A stretch of DNA of 64,000 bases from Varroa destructor (taxonomy: Eukaryota > Arthropoda > Arachnida > Mesostigmata > Varroidae): contig NW_019211460.1 in the NCBI RefSeq assembly GCF_002443255.2, positions 30,469,956-30,533,955 on the forward strand. The letters run 5' to 3'. Below, piece by piece: positions 36,529-51,195 of the stretch. The notes under the pieces are model-generated. The model saw only the letters and a list, made by a program, of their open reading frames with translations. It was not told the origin of the DNA and ran no database searches. A program made the translations under genes and the position numbers. Positions within the stretch are counted from its first letter, which is position 1, and the number at the start of each line of letters is the position of its first letter.

Positions 36529-39500
36529 TGACCCTCATAGCATTTGCCTTCGAACGGTCGAAAGGGGTCAGTTTGGCCGGTATTAAGGCAACACATAACG
36601 GATGCATGCCTTGTCGTAAAATACCGTTATTATACAATTAGCTAATGTTTTGGAGACGTTTAATGTCCTCGGAAAGTTCGTTCTTACTCGTTTATGCTAG
36701 CTCGGGACTTACCACTTAGGCTGAAAAATGCAGTCAACCGCTGTACTGATTTAGTAAATAAGCATTATTATTACACAATAGATAGACGCAAACATTGTAT
36801 ACGATTTCAGAAGCCTTAGCGTCCTGGGACGGAGCCCCAAGACGAAGTTTACTAAGAAAAATGGCTAGTCCTCAAGATACGCGTACAAAAAGTTTGGTTT
36901 TAGGTTTCACTATCTCTGTTTACCACGCACTGATTGAAAATCGACGACTCACTGATTAATTAGCCACGAGGGTAATTACAGGAAATCTGCAGGTATGCTC
37001 AAAGACGTAGTGGTCTATCGAAATAACGGTATAGACTATATTGTTCGTTTGTGAGGTTTTATATAGTGGGTGTTAGATCTTGCTCATGTTAGTTCAATGT
37101 ATTCCATAATTTTCTGAATAGATTTTTGTCGACCCTTTTCAGTCGGACCCTTTTTAATTAAAAACCATTAACAGCTAAAGATCCTGCAGCGGTAGCTCTG
37201 TCCGTTATTACCATGCCACTCGCAATTTACGGTGCGGTTTCGCGTAAGACGTACGTGTACAGATGTACACCGATATATACAATCGGTATATGCAAAGTAA
37301 ACCACATGCACGCTTAAATAAATATGTAGAAACTGCATAATACGGTTCTTAACTTGGCGTACCTTTGCATCTACAGCTAGAAATGTACCCCATTAGGTGC
37401 TGAGTACTGTCTAGATATATGAAGACAAATTTCAACTCACGCCGTTTCATTCGAATCGGTCGCTTTCAGCTGATAGCCTAGATACCCGACCTATTTGGTA
37501 TGCAATCCAGTCTACGGAGTCCTCCAACTCCATCCTCACCAGCTTTCACCTTTGTATCAGAGAGTCCGGTAAGTTCATACATATAGTCTTTCTCTGAGGT
37601 AGCCAAATAATCTGCCAACGTGCACGACGACGCGCCGTATGCATTCAGCCTTGCAAATCACTTCGCCAGCTATCCGAGTATAAATACTAATCGTTGATCG
37701 ACAATTGGACCTTGCTAGACAAAGTATTTTGTTGTGGCTGTGAGCCTTGAATCCATTCACATGCCTTGCACGGAGTCCGCGGACTATTTAAATCCCTTCC
37801 AGTCGATGGGGATCGAGTTAACGAGGGCAACTAGCCCTAATCAATCGAGACTAACTGCGTATATCGTATACTCTAAAGCCCACATGGCCTATAGTGACTG
37901 GACAGGCTAGATTTGGTCGCCTATCTGTCTGCCCTATAGTATAGATTGCACACACGGATTTCGAGCCGGCCGCAAAGGAATGTGGCCTACATGGGGAAAA
38001 AGGAGAATAGAATATAGGCTGTACTATACTGAGCAGAACCCAAAAACAAGCAATAGTGGCAGCCCCATAGATCTGTCGTTGGCCCCACCGACTGGGGCAC
38101 TTGTGCCAACGGCCTGTGGAATATTTGCGGCAAGCAAAGAAGAAGTTGATAGGAGCTGTGCCAGCACTAGTCGCATCATTCTATTTGGCCTCCGGCCCCA
38201 AGAAATCCATAGAAGGCTCAGGACATTAAGGTGATTGCTACAACACTTCACTTGGTTCCATGGCGAACCGGTGTTGGCATGACGCTGTGGGGGTGAAGAG
38301 GTAGATCCCGATCAGGAGAACCCACTCAGAGCCCATCTCCGCTTCTCAAGCTTCGCGTCTGTATCACACTCGCTACGTCTTTCTTTCTATTTCGCTAACA
38401 AAGATCGAAACTACAAGTGGGAATGCCTTCCTCACTCTTTTAGCGAGGAGCCCCTTGGGAGGAACATGGGGATAGATGTTTACTTCAGTGCAGCAACTCA
38501 TCTATGGATTCACTGCTGCAGGGTAAAGGTGAAGCTGGCTTTACCTAGTTGTCGTGCTACTTGTCATAGTAACTGTGACCGCTGCCGGTCGATCGGAGGA
38601 CAAAGACACTTAATCACAGCGAACTGGTATACTTCTGAGTACTGCATGCAGAGCTGGGCGGGTGTTAATTACATTGTGATACACCGCTAGGGAGACTTGA
38701 GAAGTACACAATTGGAACTGGTACGGTTCGACAAGTTACGGTGGAATGTATGGTCGTTTAGCGTGTAAAGAAGATACCTACCTCAATAGCGGTCATATAA
38801 AAAATGCTGAGCATCGTAGAAACGTAGTAACGATTTGTGTCGATCGTGGCAATGAAACGGAAGCTTACTATCAGTTTGTGTGAAAATAAACTTTCGAAAA
38901 GACTGAACTCTTTTGAAAGAAAGGTTCTCATTGGCAGTAAATACACAGTCAGATGCGTAGAAGATTAGCGACCATTTATTTTATCTGATTTACCGAGCCG
39001 GCCTATGTCGTTACGGTTTTCCGATATGTTTTACATGTAACGCACAACAGCAAAAACCTACAGTGAGTGATGTTCAGTAGAGTTCATCGCGGTCAATTTA
39101 GCGTTTCAAATCCCATAAAAGAACCATTAATTTCGGTCCTATCACACCGATCGTCGCTTACACACTGTATACGTACCTAATAAACATCTCTGGACACGAT
39201 TAATATCATCCGAACCAATTTTTGACTCACTTTTAGATACGGTTTTTTCATGCGACATCAGTGAACATATCTTGAAACAGATTTAACAAGAAAAGGAAAT
39301 TGTTGATTCGAGAGTAATTGTTCTAAACTGAACGTTTATAACTTATTTAACTTGAAATCCTTCTGAGTCCTTATATATTTATGTCTTGTCAATTGCAGCG
39401 TATGAAATGTTATTTGCCGGATGCTGAATAACTCTAATTTGGGTCATGTCGCTTGTTAGGCTTGGCTGATTCAAATAAACTTAACTGTCCTACTGTTTAC

Positions 39501-40319
39501 CTCTATCGGGGATTGAGCAATATTTGCACTTTCTATCAAGCCTGTGATATCCTTCGTCCAGGAACCTATCCTGGTTTGGAGGCCAACCGGTAGATCCTTC
39601 CGACTTGATTCTCCTGGACCGAAATGCTACGTGCATGAGAACAAATTCTTGAAATAAGTGTATGTGTTTGTCGTCACCAAATTTCCTTAGCTCACTACAT
39701 ACATACAAACTAACAACCATTAGCCACGCAACAACGGTCGCCTTATTGATGACGAAAGGATAATTTCTATTTACCACCTTGACCCGCTTTGCCCTAGCTG
39801 GTGTGAATTTTCAAAGTTTTCTATGGCATGTCGTTCGATATTCATTCCCATCTTTATTAAATTCTATACGCAGTACATAATTTACTCAGCGTTTATGCAG
39901 TTGGGCCCGGCCTGTAGTTTTAGTACGTGGTAAGATTTTCAGGTACAGGCATATTCTTTTCACCCACCAAACCTTTTCATAAAAAAGAAAATGCCTGATG
40001 AGCATCAAATACGGAATTAAACTGCGCGGATTAGGCGTATACTCTAATAGCATTTTTTCGGTCGCGATCTATCTACAAACGCGAACAAAAGATTTACTAG
40101 CACTCTTATTATTACCACAAAGGTTGGTACTAATACACCTTGCGACTTCACTAGACGCCTACTTCACTAGTGGCCGGTATGTTGTGCGGGTGTGGGGGAC
40201 GCAAGTGACTAACCTCGTCGGAATCGCCGAACTGAAGACCATGTTTGGTGTTTCGCCGGTAGGGGTACGGGGCTACGTTGGGAAGAGATCAAACATACAG
40301 GCCCGAAGGTAGATAGAGG

Positions 40320-42620
40320 GACGCGCATCAGGGCTCGTTAGGCTGCTGATTCACTTAGCAGAAGATGGGGTAAACATGAGAGAAAACGTCCATATGTATG
40401 TACACCGTAGACGAATGGAAAGGTGCAGGAGCAGCTCGGGCAGGCCCAGCCGGGTAGGATGACTGGTAGCTCGGCCAGATTGGGAACAAATATCGGCGAC
40501 AACGACAAAGATGGAGCGCACCCGAAAGAGACGGGTGGAAGATACGGCAAATTAAAGCGAAAACGAAGCAGGCAGACAAGCAAGCGACCAACCAAACAAT
40601 TCAGGCTGCGTTGTGAACGACAAATGAACTGGAATAGGAAGCATTAGACGAACAAACGTTGCAGAACTTCAACTTTCGTAAAATCAACTACCCAGTTTAA
40701 CGGGCATGAATTAGTAGATCGAAAGCCTTCGCGTCTGCGTCGTGGGACGAGGCAGATAAACGATCGAGGGGAAGGCTTACCAAGGAAGAGTAGTTGAAGA
40801 AGTTTTCCTGGACGGACAACTCACTCATTTGTGCTGAGTAGATTTTTTATTTATTTGTATTATACAGAACTAGCTACTCAAGGGAAAATATAGTAGAACA
40901 TAAAATCAACTGGCATACTTTGACGGCCATTTCGGTGGAAACATTTTCCTTAAGCATACTGGTTATCCAGCCAGGTCACATAATTCAAGGATACAGTGCA
41001 TTAAACAATTGCGACAAAACGTTTAGCGTTCGTTGAGCTGTATTGGCTTAAGTGATATGATGCTTTCTCTAGAAGGGAACAGCCGGGGTTTTCGACCCAC
41101 GAAAAGTTTCGATAAGTTTTGTTCTACTCGATTTATTTTTTCCGCCTCACTATATGCAGACATATTAAGCTTAATATAATTTCGACTTGCTGCTTGTCGA
41201 CTTCCTTCCAGTAGCTTATCCTTATCATCCTTCTATCGCTAGTTCACTGTTATTCCCGGCCTTGTCCTATCTGTGGTGCACGCTTTGCATCTGCCTCCTT
41301 GCAGCCTTTTCCGAGCCGCATTTTTATTAAAAGTGTGTTTGCACTTGCCATGCCGAACTAGTCCTACAGGACAGATCAGCTTTGCCATCTCGTCGGCTTT
41401 CGATCTGCTGGTCGTTTTCGATATCGTCGCGCCGCAACCCCTCAATCCAACCCGGGCCTGACGGTTTAGTCGTACTTAAATTCATTCCTCTATATTTATT
41501 GCCCCCTATTGTCTACTGACTTTCCCGCTCCACCGGTTTCTATTCCTACTCTTTGAATGTCAATCGCCACAATCTCCGTTCGTTCGACCCTGTGACCATT
41601 TCTCTACTGGCGCACCCAGAAAGGGGTGATAAAATGAAGGAATCTCTTTTTTTGCTCTCTCGCTCTGCCTGGATCACAGCCCGTTAACTTGTGAGCCAGC
41701 CAGCCAATCCGCCTGGGCATCCGCGAACCCGCTTGCGCGACTGCGTTACGGCTACATGCCGCTTGAAATGTCATTCCCATTTTATTCACTTTGCAGACCA
41801 ACCCATTTCGGTGTTGGCGTCGAGTGACGCGGAAATGCAGAGGGTCGTCACAACTTTACACTGTGTTCTGTATTCTTCTTTTCACATGACACCTTCTCCT
41901 TTTTCCTCTCCTTGTACTGCTACAACTAGCAAAAAAAGATCCAGCCATCGGCCGCTCTGCGGCGAGACCGCACGCCAACCTCATCCCATGGCGCCTGAAT
42001 GGGAGAAAACTAGATAGGCTATGTTCTGAGATCGTTTGGTGATCGCTTTGCGTAACGGACGGTGTCCTCGGCTGTAGCCGCGTTTTTCCTCGCCAGTACT
42101 CGAATCGCCCGCTACCACCGTAGCGTTAGCAACTCAACGAGAGTCGTTCTTTGCTGGTTTCCTTGGCCTGTTGTATTTCCGTTTTACTGTTATCTATTAG
42201 CACCATTTAGAGTGGAGGGTTACAGCTGGCCGACCAATGAGCTATGCCTGCAATTCTCCTGTGGCCAGGCCACAACTGTTGGCTAGTAGCAGGGTGCAGC
42301 GAATAGGAGATGGTCCTGTTCCTTCTGTACCCGTACTGGACGACCGCCATGACGCTCATCGCTACAGCCACCGTTGCCGCTGCTGCTACTTTAGACTGAC
42401 AACGTCAGTTGGCTCACGATGCTCCCCCAGGGCTAGCGTCCCTTTTCTCTGTTTGCCATAGCCTTGCATGTGCTTCTTTACTTGACATCCATCTTGAGAC
42501 ATACAACGGCACGACGGTTCTTACGGTAGCATCAACAACAATAGTCAATGGCGGCAGCAACAGCGGTCGGTGAAACCTGCAAAGCAATTGGCGAATGCAA
42601 AACATAAAAAAAAAGTCATG
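40320..42620. promoter_or_regulatory. GC-rich island in Shox intron
   Basis: Richer in G+C than the flanks. Between 41.2 and 42.4 kb the plus strand is C/T-rich and yields several overlapping low-complexity frames (for example 41691-42017) with no domain. I read it as a regulatory island, not a gene. Confidence 0.35.
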
Positions 42621-44039
42621 TTCAGGCCTAGTTGCGGAAAGAATACGGTGGAAGAACCGCCTGGGAGAAGAGGAAAGGATGTAGGTGTGCCATAGGAAAG
42701 GGCAGTACAAAGAGAAAGGGAAAAGCGATATAAAGGATGTCCTGTATTAGAGAAAATGAATAGCGGCAACGAGAAAGGGGCAAGATAGAACGAGTAGGGT
42801 ATTTTATGGCTGCTGAGAGTCGTCTGCTGGTACCAATGGAAAAGAGATGTCCCTAAAAACCGAATTAAATTTACGAAGCCATTTTGTGTTTTGGACCGGC
42901 TAACATAATGGTCAAATAGATGGGCGGCTTGCTTACGGGGAACGAAATATTGTGTATAGGAAATAAGGCTTGCGTAGGCATACACGTGAACATAGCCCCA
43001 AAGTTTCCGGTAAAAGACTCTTAATGATAAAAAAAAAGCTTTGTATACTTTATGTGTGAGAGTTACCGATGGCACTACCTTGTGTTTTCAATGGGGTGTA
43101 TTTTTCATTGATAAATGGTGGAAAATGGGCGAGTGCAAAAAGCGTCTTCAAGCGAAGATTGCCAACAAAAACAAAAATATATTATGCCCCATAGGTCAAC
43201 GACGTACGTATGATACACTTGTGGCGCGTACCACGAATAGAAAGTTCTTTTCAACTTGTTTTGTTCTTTGTTTATTCATCTCAATGATGATATTTTGAGT
43301 TTCCAAGTTAGTGCGCTGTGCATAGTTACTGTATATTCTGAGATGCGTTAAACAGAATCAGAAGAATCAGTGTTAAACTAAAACTTCTTGAAAATAAGGT
43401 AACTCATAGTCTAGATGCCATTAAAGCATTGGCCTGTGTTAGCGTGATTAGAAATTGCGCGCAGCTTGATGGCCTATCGTATAGCAGGTAGGCTTATTGA
43501 GGGTTACCTTGTAGAAGGGAAGCTGCAATAGATTCAAGTAGTATTCTAAATGAGTAATCTGTTTGGAGTCCAAATGAAAATGGTGTAAAAAAATATAGAC
43601 CATACATACGGCTTATTGTATGAAATAGTTTTTTTTATTATAATATATTTGGCAGAGCAAAGCTAAATGTTTGCAGTGGCAGGTCAAGATTAACATCCAA
43701 ATAATAAAAAAAAAACTCGGAATTCCAGCACTTAAAACTAAATTAGATAAAAAAAAACACTTATAAAATACTTAAATTGTGAATAAGTAATAAAATTATA
43801 GTTGTATTATCTCTGTATCGAATAAGGTCAACTGGCGCTGGAATTCTGGAGTTTTTCTACAGTTGTCGAAGGACGAACAAACGTCCTTAACTTTACCTTA
43901 TTTCCTTTTGTAATCCACTCTAGAATCTATACAGCTGAGTTGATTATTTCTCCATAATGAACTCGTCGAGGCGACTCATTTTTCGTATGTAATATGGGGT
44001 TGTATTAAAGACTGACAAACATTTAAGAGTTCGTTCCAC

Positions 44040-45350
44040 TGGGTTCGCAAAACTTGAACCACTACCATTGCAACGTCAACCCGTCCCAGACATCGTTTTT
44101 GTCTGTGATAATCACTTGGTTACTGGTTCTCCGCCATTACAAAGAGCTTCATTATCGTTCAAGTGCCGTCTCAACAGGCTAGCCAGACGAAACCACCAAT
44201 TTCTTGCCAATCTAATTTTTCTTTCCAGCCATTCTAGGAGTTATAGAAGACCCGCTAAACCAGCTGTTTCCCGGCTCAAAATGCTGTGTATCATTGCCCT
44301 CCCTGGCGGGTTCGTTGCGGCCGCTTCCGCTAATTTCATTAAGAGATCGTGGTGTGCGTGACAAAAGGGCAGAGTGGAGCCGTCTTAGAGAATTCGTTCT
44401 GTTTCGACTCGGAGCGCTCGGATAGGACAATTGCTTTAAATAAGGCCAGGGATATGGCGTTAGAAACGGGACACAACTCGGAAGATGAGTAGGAAACAGG
44501 AGGGGGCAAGAATCCTGCCCCATATTTCGCCATTTTAGCTCAGGACTGCAACGCTTTAGCAGAAACAGCAGTGCAGCACCAGTGAAGAAAAGGGGACAGA
44601 GAATCTGGTAGGGCTTAGCGGGCACATTAAAGGCATTCATTTGGTGGTCATTTACTCTTAAGGAAACGGCGTAAGGAAAGATCAGGAACTGTCTCTGGTA
44701 GCGGTGTTCGCTTACCCATTCGCTAGCGGAGTCCCGGTCTCGGAAATTTCTTTGTGATTCGGCCACAAAAGCGCCTGATCATCTTAAACGTATCGGCCCT
44801 GCCATTCTCGGTTAAAGTTCGTAACTTTTGTAGTCATAAGCCAAAACATGGCAAAGCGGGCTGTGCGCAACAACTAGACAGTACACACGTACATTTATGG
44901 AAGAGTGGTCTAGCAAAGAACGACCGGTTCAACGGCTAGCACTGCCGATAAAGGGGTGCCCTGAGGCGAAAACGGGGTCGATCGCTGTGAATCGAAAGGG
45001 GAAGTTAAGCAACAGTCCAACAAAGTAACTGCTTGGATCCCGCTGAGCCACGCGCCGTTCGAAAGTTCAACGAGGCCGAACGGAAAGAAAAGAAAATCTC
45101 GGTATGGATCTGTCGCCATTGGTGTACCGCTGCAACAGCTGCTGTGCCCTGACAGAAACATCCGAGAAAGCGTAAACGGTAACAATCGACTGGTGACAGG
45201 CGACATTCACAAGGCAACGAATGGGTAAAAGGTTGAGGGCAGCCGGCAACAGGCCTGAGTGCGCAGCGATGGCCATCGGGTTCATATTTAAAAATTGATA
45301 CGAACGACCAAAGGAACAATGAGGAACAAATTGGTTGCAGCAAACAGGTT
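44040..45350. promoter_or_regulatory. GC-rich island in Shox intron
   Basis: Base composition shifts to higher G+C, with a purine-rich plus strand. The 184-codon minus frame (44766-44212) is Ser/Pro/Leu rich and its region is open in other frames too, as compositional bias produces. No motif seen. Possible enhancer or internal promoter. Confidence 0.3.
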
Positions 45351-46160
45351 ATTGCTCATCAGGGGTGGGCTTGGTTAATGACGCATCCCGATTATCTTCG
45401 CTTCTAAATTCTTCACAGACCATGGCAATTCTGGATGAGAGAAAGGCTTAGCAATGGTGTTATGCTATTACTGATCTAGGTTAGTTCATACACAGGGGAA
45501 CACGGTAGAGCGGATGGCCATGCTTGAGCGCGACCATGAGGTGTTGCCAATAAAATGACGTATTTACGCCAAGTTGTTTGTGAGGAGCAAAGGAAGTTCG
45601 ACTCAAAAGATATGTTTGCGTAGATTCAAAAGCTAGATTCGCATTTACTGGGTTAAAAAGTAGAGACCGTTTCCGAAGGCGCTGTTGTCGGCCATAACAG
45701 CAAGACAAGCGGGTGTTGATACAAGTTTTGTATTTGTTATGGTGTATGGCAAGCGTCTTGATCAACGACGCTCTGAGCTAAATATTTATACAATTACCGT
45801 CGACCGTATAGTAGTGTTAACGTATCACGTTATTGTTGCCTTCATGCTTTTAAGCTAACGTGCGCGTGTGATGCTGCAGCTTCATTTTGATCAGTTTCAA
45901 AACTACTGACATTCGTTTATAATTGAAATTGGGCATATGGTACTTATATGGTACGATCATGCAACTATACGTTCACATCAATATACGCTATCAGCATAAA
46001 GACCTTTCTAGCTTGGGTATCAACCGGCTAGTAATAGATTCAACTATGTCCAGTTAACTAAGCTTTAATTCGATTCTGACGATCATATTGTAGGGCTATG
46101 ATCTCCAAATCTAGTTAACCGAATGTCAAAAAGCTAGCTAGTCAGATCGGGTCAGGAGGA

Positions 46161-46228
46161 GCGCGGATAAGCAATCAAGGGTCAATAATCATTGATTGAT
46201 TATCCACGCTTGTCGCTACCGACAAGCG
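46161..46228. repeat. Two adjacent hairpins in Shox intron
   Basis: Hairpin 1: 46161-46178 pairs with 46192-46209 in 16 of 18 positions, with a 13-nt loop. Hairpin 2: CGCTTGTCG (46207-46215) pairs perfectly with CGACAAGCG (46220-46228) across a 4-nt loop. The two share the CGC at 46207-46209, so they are mutually exclusive at that point. The right arm of hairpin 1 contains TGATTGAT, the classic PBX/Extradenticle-Hox half-site pair. Confidence 0.7.
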
Positions 46229-49200
46229 ACAACAAAAGCAAATAAAATCAACATTGTTCTTAAAACCTATATTCTATACGTAGTAAATTGAGTAAAAAAA
46301 ACAGAAGCTGCTAAACGACTTATGAACTTAAAGCCTGTATCAAAATGTTGACTATAAAGACGTGTATCGCGAAATAGATTCGACAGATACTACAGTCTGA
46401 GAGCGTGTTGGGTATACACGGCATCTGAACGTAGAAAAGCCGTACGTTCTCCAATGCAATACATTACACGAAGGATAACGCGCGAAATTTTGAACTACTT
46501 TTTGGTTTTATGCTATGCCTTTTTGAATCGACTGAAGTATCCAGACTAGATATGGACAATATTAAGAATACGTTCAATATGTTGTAGCGCTCAGTCGATT
46601 GCACCTTTTTTTCCTGCAAAGATCTGCTTTATGGCTATCGCGAAATCAAAGACAATAATATATCACTTCCCCAGGAAATTTTCGGTGACCGGTGTCGTTG
46701 TTAATTCAACTTCCTCATCTATTTGTGAGATATAATCTCGCACTGTCTATTGTTTCAAGCTTCCTCTAGCACGACATCGTACCCCATATCGTATCGTGCC
46801 GTTATATCTGATCCACTAGACCACTCGAGCCTTCCGCTTGAAGAATACCCAAGATTTCTTTACGCGCTCCTCGCACTCGATATTTTGCTACTGGCAGCCG
46901 GTTCACCATAGGTCAACCGATAGCAGTCGTGCCAGCCAATAAGTATCCAATCATCATTATTACCCTCCTATTGTCATCATTATAGATGTTAATATTGTTG
47001 TGATTTCTACCTATATTGCGATGGGGTGGAGTACGCTAGTAAACACAGACGACGCAACATGCTATTAATAATCTTTCCACGCGTATCGCCTCCTAAACGG
47101 CTGGGAAATGACCAGAAGAATCCGAATCAACAAACCATCAACAGTTCATTAATTTCAATCAGTGAATCAATGAGGGTTAATGATTAGAATTATGTGCTTC
47201 CCGGTAGCGTGGGGTTCTCTAGGGTACATCTCTAAAAATCACGTTAGAAAGTCTCGAGGGAAAGCTCAAGCCACGGTAAAGGTACGCTGGATGATTTAGT
47301 AACAGTGTAGGGTTCGATCAATAAAATGCTGACTACTCTACTGGTTTAGAGGAAACCGCTACTTGTTAAAGGTTTGCTTTGTCGTTAACATCAAGCTAGT
47401 CAGCTGAAAGCGTCACTAGACCTAAACATGCTACCAATCCATGTAGAGCGATAACAGAAACTAGCATTATGAGCAGCTTACTTAAATACTTATAGAATAA
47501 GTATCTGACCAGAATGCCTACAATTAATCTCAGCCCTGGTCTAATGCACATGTATACATGTTTCTCAATGATGTAGGACATTTTGGAGCTGAGCAATCAA
47601 GGAACACATATTCTTCCTTGTTGAGGCCGTTTTTTTTTATACACCTCTCTCCACCGGTATGACTTACTCCGGCTGATATTCTCCCTCATTGTAACGTACT
47701 GCAAGAGTCACATTATGGTCTCCCGCGGGATCGCTTTACAAGATTGTGTCTTAAAAAACCAATTGTACGAACGTGTTTTCACCTGGCGACATCGTCCTAC
47801 GTTCGCTCCGCTTTCTTTTGACGACTGTCCAAGTACCCTCTTGCAATGGGCAGACAGAGACGGTGCGATAAACTCGCTTCGAATCTCTTTGGCCGTCTCA
47901 GTGCTATCGTGACGATTTGTCCTTCTCACTTTTGCCTTACCTGTCTTTGAGACTCCGTCTGAAATTGCATTTGAGTCCCCCGGGAATAGCAGCTGATGGT
48001 AGAGGATCTATGGTATAGCGGAATCAATGCGGTCCTTTCCTATGCGATTATTTGCCGCAAGAGGCTCTCTTTAACAGGTCGTTTGTAAGGAAACATTATA
48101 CGACTACAGATCTTTCTGTTCAGCATAGATTGTTTAGTGCTTTAACGGAATTTTCACTGATTTGTGAAGGGGAACAATATGTTGCACGAGCTACGGCAAT
48201 GATATGACGCTCATAGAACGAACTAAGCCGCTTTACGTAAAATCTCAGCATCCTGAAAGTATATTGGTTTTCGCAATAAATTAGAAGCTCGCTTGACAAG
48301 CATTACAATCTAAGAAATAACATAATAAGACTAGCAAAAACGCTGAGCTTCGTGGAGAGACGGGTCGAACATCTCCCAGCTACGTACTTCTAGTAGACAA
48401 AACATGGTAAGAAATCGCATAAAGTCGTTGACATAAGTTCGAGTTGATATAAACTGATCACACGTCATCAGAGAATGATGACTTTGGAGGCAAGGGTATC
48501 GCTTATTGTTGAAAATAAGCCCGTAGTGACTAAGTTTCGCTATTCAAAGATGACAGCGCTCGTTGAATCCATCGAAAACAGTGAAAATGCTCCTCCAGAC
48601 GAAGAGCAATTTACTATTGATGTAACGTTTAAAGGATGGGGATTGAAGGAAGGTTACTGAATCATAGGATATCAAACCGAGGAATGAGTTGTGGCAAATT
48701 CTTGCTAATTGAGTTTAGGACAAATGGAAATACGCGTCATATGCTCTAGAGCCAATTTGCTTAACCTACTACCAGTGAAAAATGGCCTGAAGCACACGGT
48801 TGTCTTAGCCGAGATACTTTCGCAATGGCAGTAACTTGTTCTTGCGTTTGAGGGCCTGAGATTTAGTCTCCTCTTCTGTGATACTCAACCTCCCAATATT
48901 CATTGCATCAGTAATAAATCACTGTTTTGCAAAACGCCTGTTTACTAGTATTTCAACCAGTCTTCAAGGGATTCCATCAGCGCTCTCATCTTCAACAGAG
49001 AGAAATTTAATCATGTAGCATTAAATTTATAGGTTTTTCTTTAATCTAATTAGCCTTTGATACCGCTAAATTAGCTTCAGATAAAGACTTCAGACTAAAG
49101 ACGCTCTGACAGCAGACTATGACGGAGATCTATCATAGTGAGCAATACGTATACTATACTATATACATTGTAGCGCACACTATACCAAATATTAACAACA

Positions 49201-49699
49201 ACATTTAATAGATATTTACATTCATAAATTGCAAAACATTTACCAAATGTCGTCTGCTAATGATTCAAATTTTTTTATCCGCTAAACGGCTCTGAATAAC
49301 CTAAAAATTGATTGTTGTTAACTGCCACCAAACCAGAACTATGCATTTATATCGAACAAAGCAACGGTTCCGTGACAATTCTTTCGAGTTACACTATGTT
49401 GATGTTCATTCATTTTTTTGCTATGAATTGATCCTATGTTATACTAAAAAATCTCTTGCGATTCGAATGTACGTTCAGTGGTCGTATTCAATCACGTACT
49501 AGCTTACATTAGTAAGTACCACTACGAAATCAAATAAGCTATCGTTAACAGTGTCATTACCGCGACTACTATGGCTAGATCCGCCGCGGACGACCAATGC
49601 GCGGATGAGTAAAGGCCATCAGCGATCAACCGTGATAATGTTGCTATCAGCGTTTTTGTTCCCCCGATTATTGTACAGTAACCGCCGGACGGGTGAGCA

Positions 49700-50400
49700 C
49701 CAGCCACCATATTGATGGGGGCCACGATCCAAGTCCGTGATTCGATTTCCTTGAATGGTCAACAACATCCCTTGGATTGCACGACCTTACCCTGCTTCCC
49801 TGTTTTTCTATGCTTCAACGATAGCAACATCAACAACTTTGCTACTGAACCCCTGCTTCCTATTAGGTAGCATATGTCTGTCTAGCGGGGTCCTCAACGT
49901 TCACTTTGCTCGCCCTTTCCCCTTAGCGGCTGTTCCGTACCGCCCAGCTTCCTGCTCTCTGTTCTGGTCTACTACCGTTACGACACTGCTTTCCTAGCGC
50001 CATTGTTGTGGATTGCAATCCCTCATTGTTGCAATTGAAAAGCACCAAAGCAAGCAACGATAATGGCCTGAATGATGAGTGGATTGTGGGCGTGGCCGAA
50101 GGAGAAAGACGCCCTTTGGGGGAGAAAGAGAAATAGCAGAAAACTGGAGGTATGGAACGCGAGGTAGATTGCGGTAATATGAGCGCGGGTTGCCGACGGC
50201 GGCATACTAGCATAGAACAGGGGATAAGCCAGCGGCTTGCTAGTCCTGGTCGCATCTGTATCGAGGACCGAATGTTCATACGCCAACGTCTCTTAGAACA
50301 CCGGCGGATACGAAGAAAGAATACGAACGGATCAGCTGGTCCATGGAGCGAGAGCTATTTAAAGGGAGCGCTGCGGATAATACAACAATTCTTATAAAGT
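49700..50400. promoter_or_regulatory. GC-rich island just before Shox 3' exons
   Basis: Locally higher G+C with overlapping frames on both strands (49755-49997 plus, 50279-49923 minus), typical of biased composition. It lies about 0.8 kb upstream of homeobox exon 2. No coding evidence. Confidence 0.3.
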
Positions 50401-51195
50401 CGTTTCGCTCATGTCCTGTCCTATCGGCCGACGCCCCATTAGTGGAGGGAAGGATGTTGAGGGAATCGAAGGAGAGGTGGACGTTTGAAACTCAAACGAA
50501 GTAGGAAGCCAACAGAGAATCAAAAATCAATGTGTAGGCAAACGGAAATGCGAGGCGATACTAACTTAATCAAAGGCAAAACAGTTAATGGTGAATAGAG
50601 ACCCGCGTTTGGGTGTGATTGAGGATTCTGAGCGTGTCTTAGTTTTATAATAGCTTATGGCATATGCGTATACAGGTGTTTCACAAAGCAAATCTTCCTG
50701 CTGGAAAATAGTCTGGTTCTGAGAACGAATTGTCAAATCCGAAAATGAGTGAGAGGTACCACAGGACGCCCACATATTTACCAGATACGCGTCGGCGTGC
50801 TCTGGTATCTCGTCATACGCTGTAACTTAGAATTGTTCATTAATTGAAAACATATTTATCTTAACGATGTTTAAAAGCAAAGCAGAAATAGCAGCTTTCA
50901 ATTAAAAGATTTTTATTTTCGCAGTTTATTTTTTATCTTGGAATTTTTGTGTCGTTCGAACCACCTAAATTCATTATGAACCGCATTTACATTCGTATAC
51001 AACAATGCATTACTACATAACTACTGCCTAAAAAGACCACTGGCGGGCAAAGTTCCGCAGCAAGAATGACTAGGAATCAATATAAGAGAGAATCCTCTAC
51101 ATATAATAGGTATATCTACGTTTCGGGCTCGTTATATAAAATGTTGGCTTAATTCGATAGCTAATCCACGATATCTACGTTATCTGCTTATATAG

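Noticed and set aside
39490..39777. piggyBac-like zinc tail in a minus frame (RKCKYCSIPDRGK)
   Set aside because: Only one C-x2-C pair, no DDE catalytic region nearby and no terminal repeats.
42545..43075. 176-codon minus frame
   Set aside because: Tyr/Phe/Leu-rich run from purine-rich DNA with no recognisable domain or family pattern.
44212..44766. 184-codon minus frame
   Set aside because: Open because of local base bias; other frames of the same stretch are open too, and no domain or splice context is visible.
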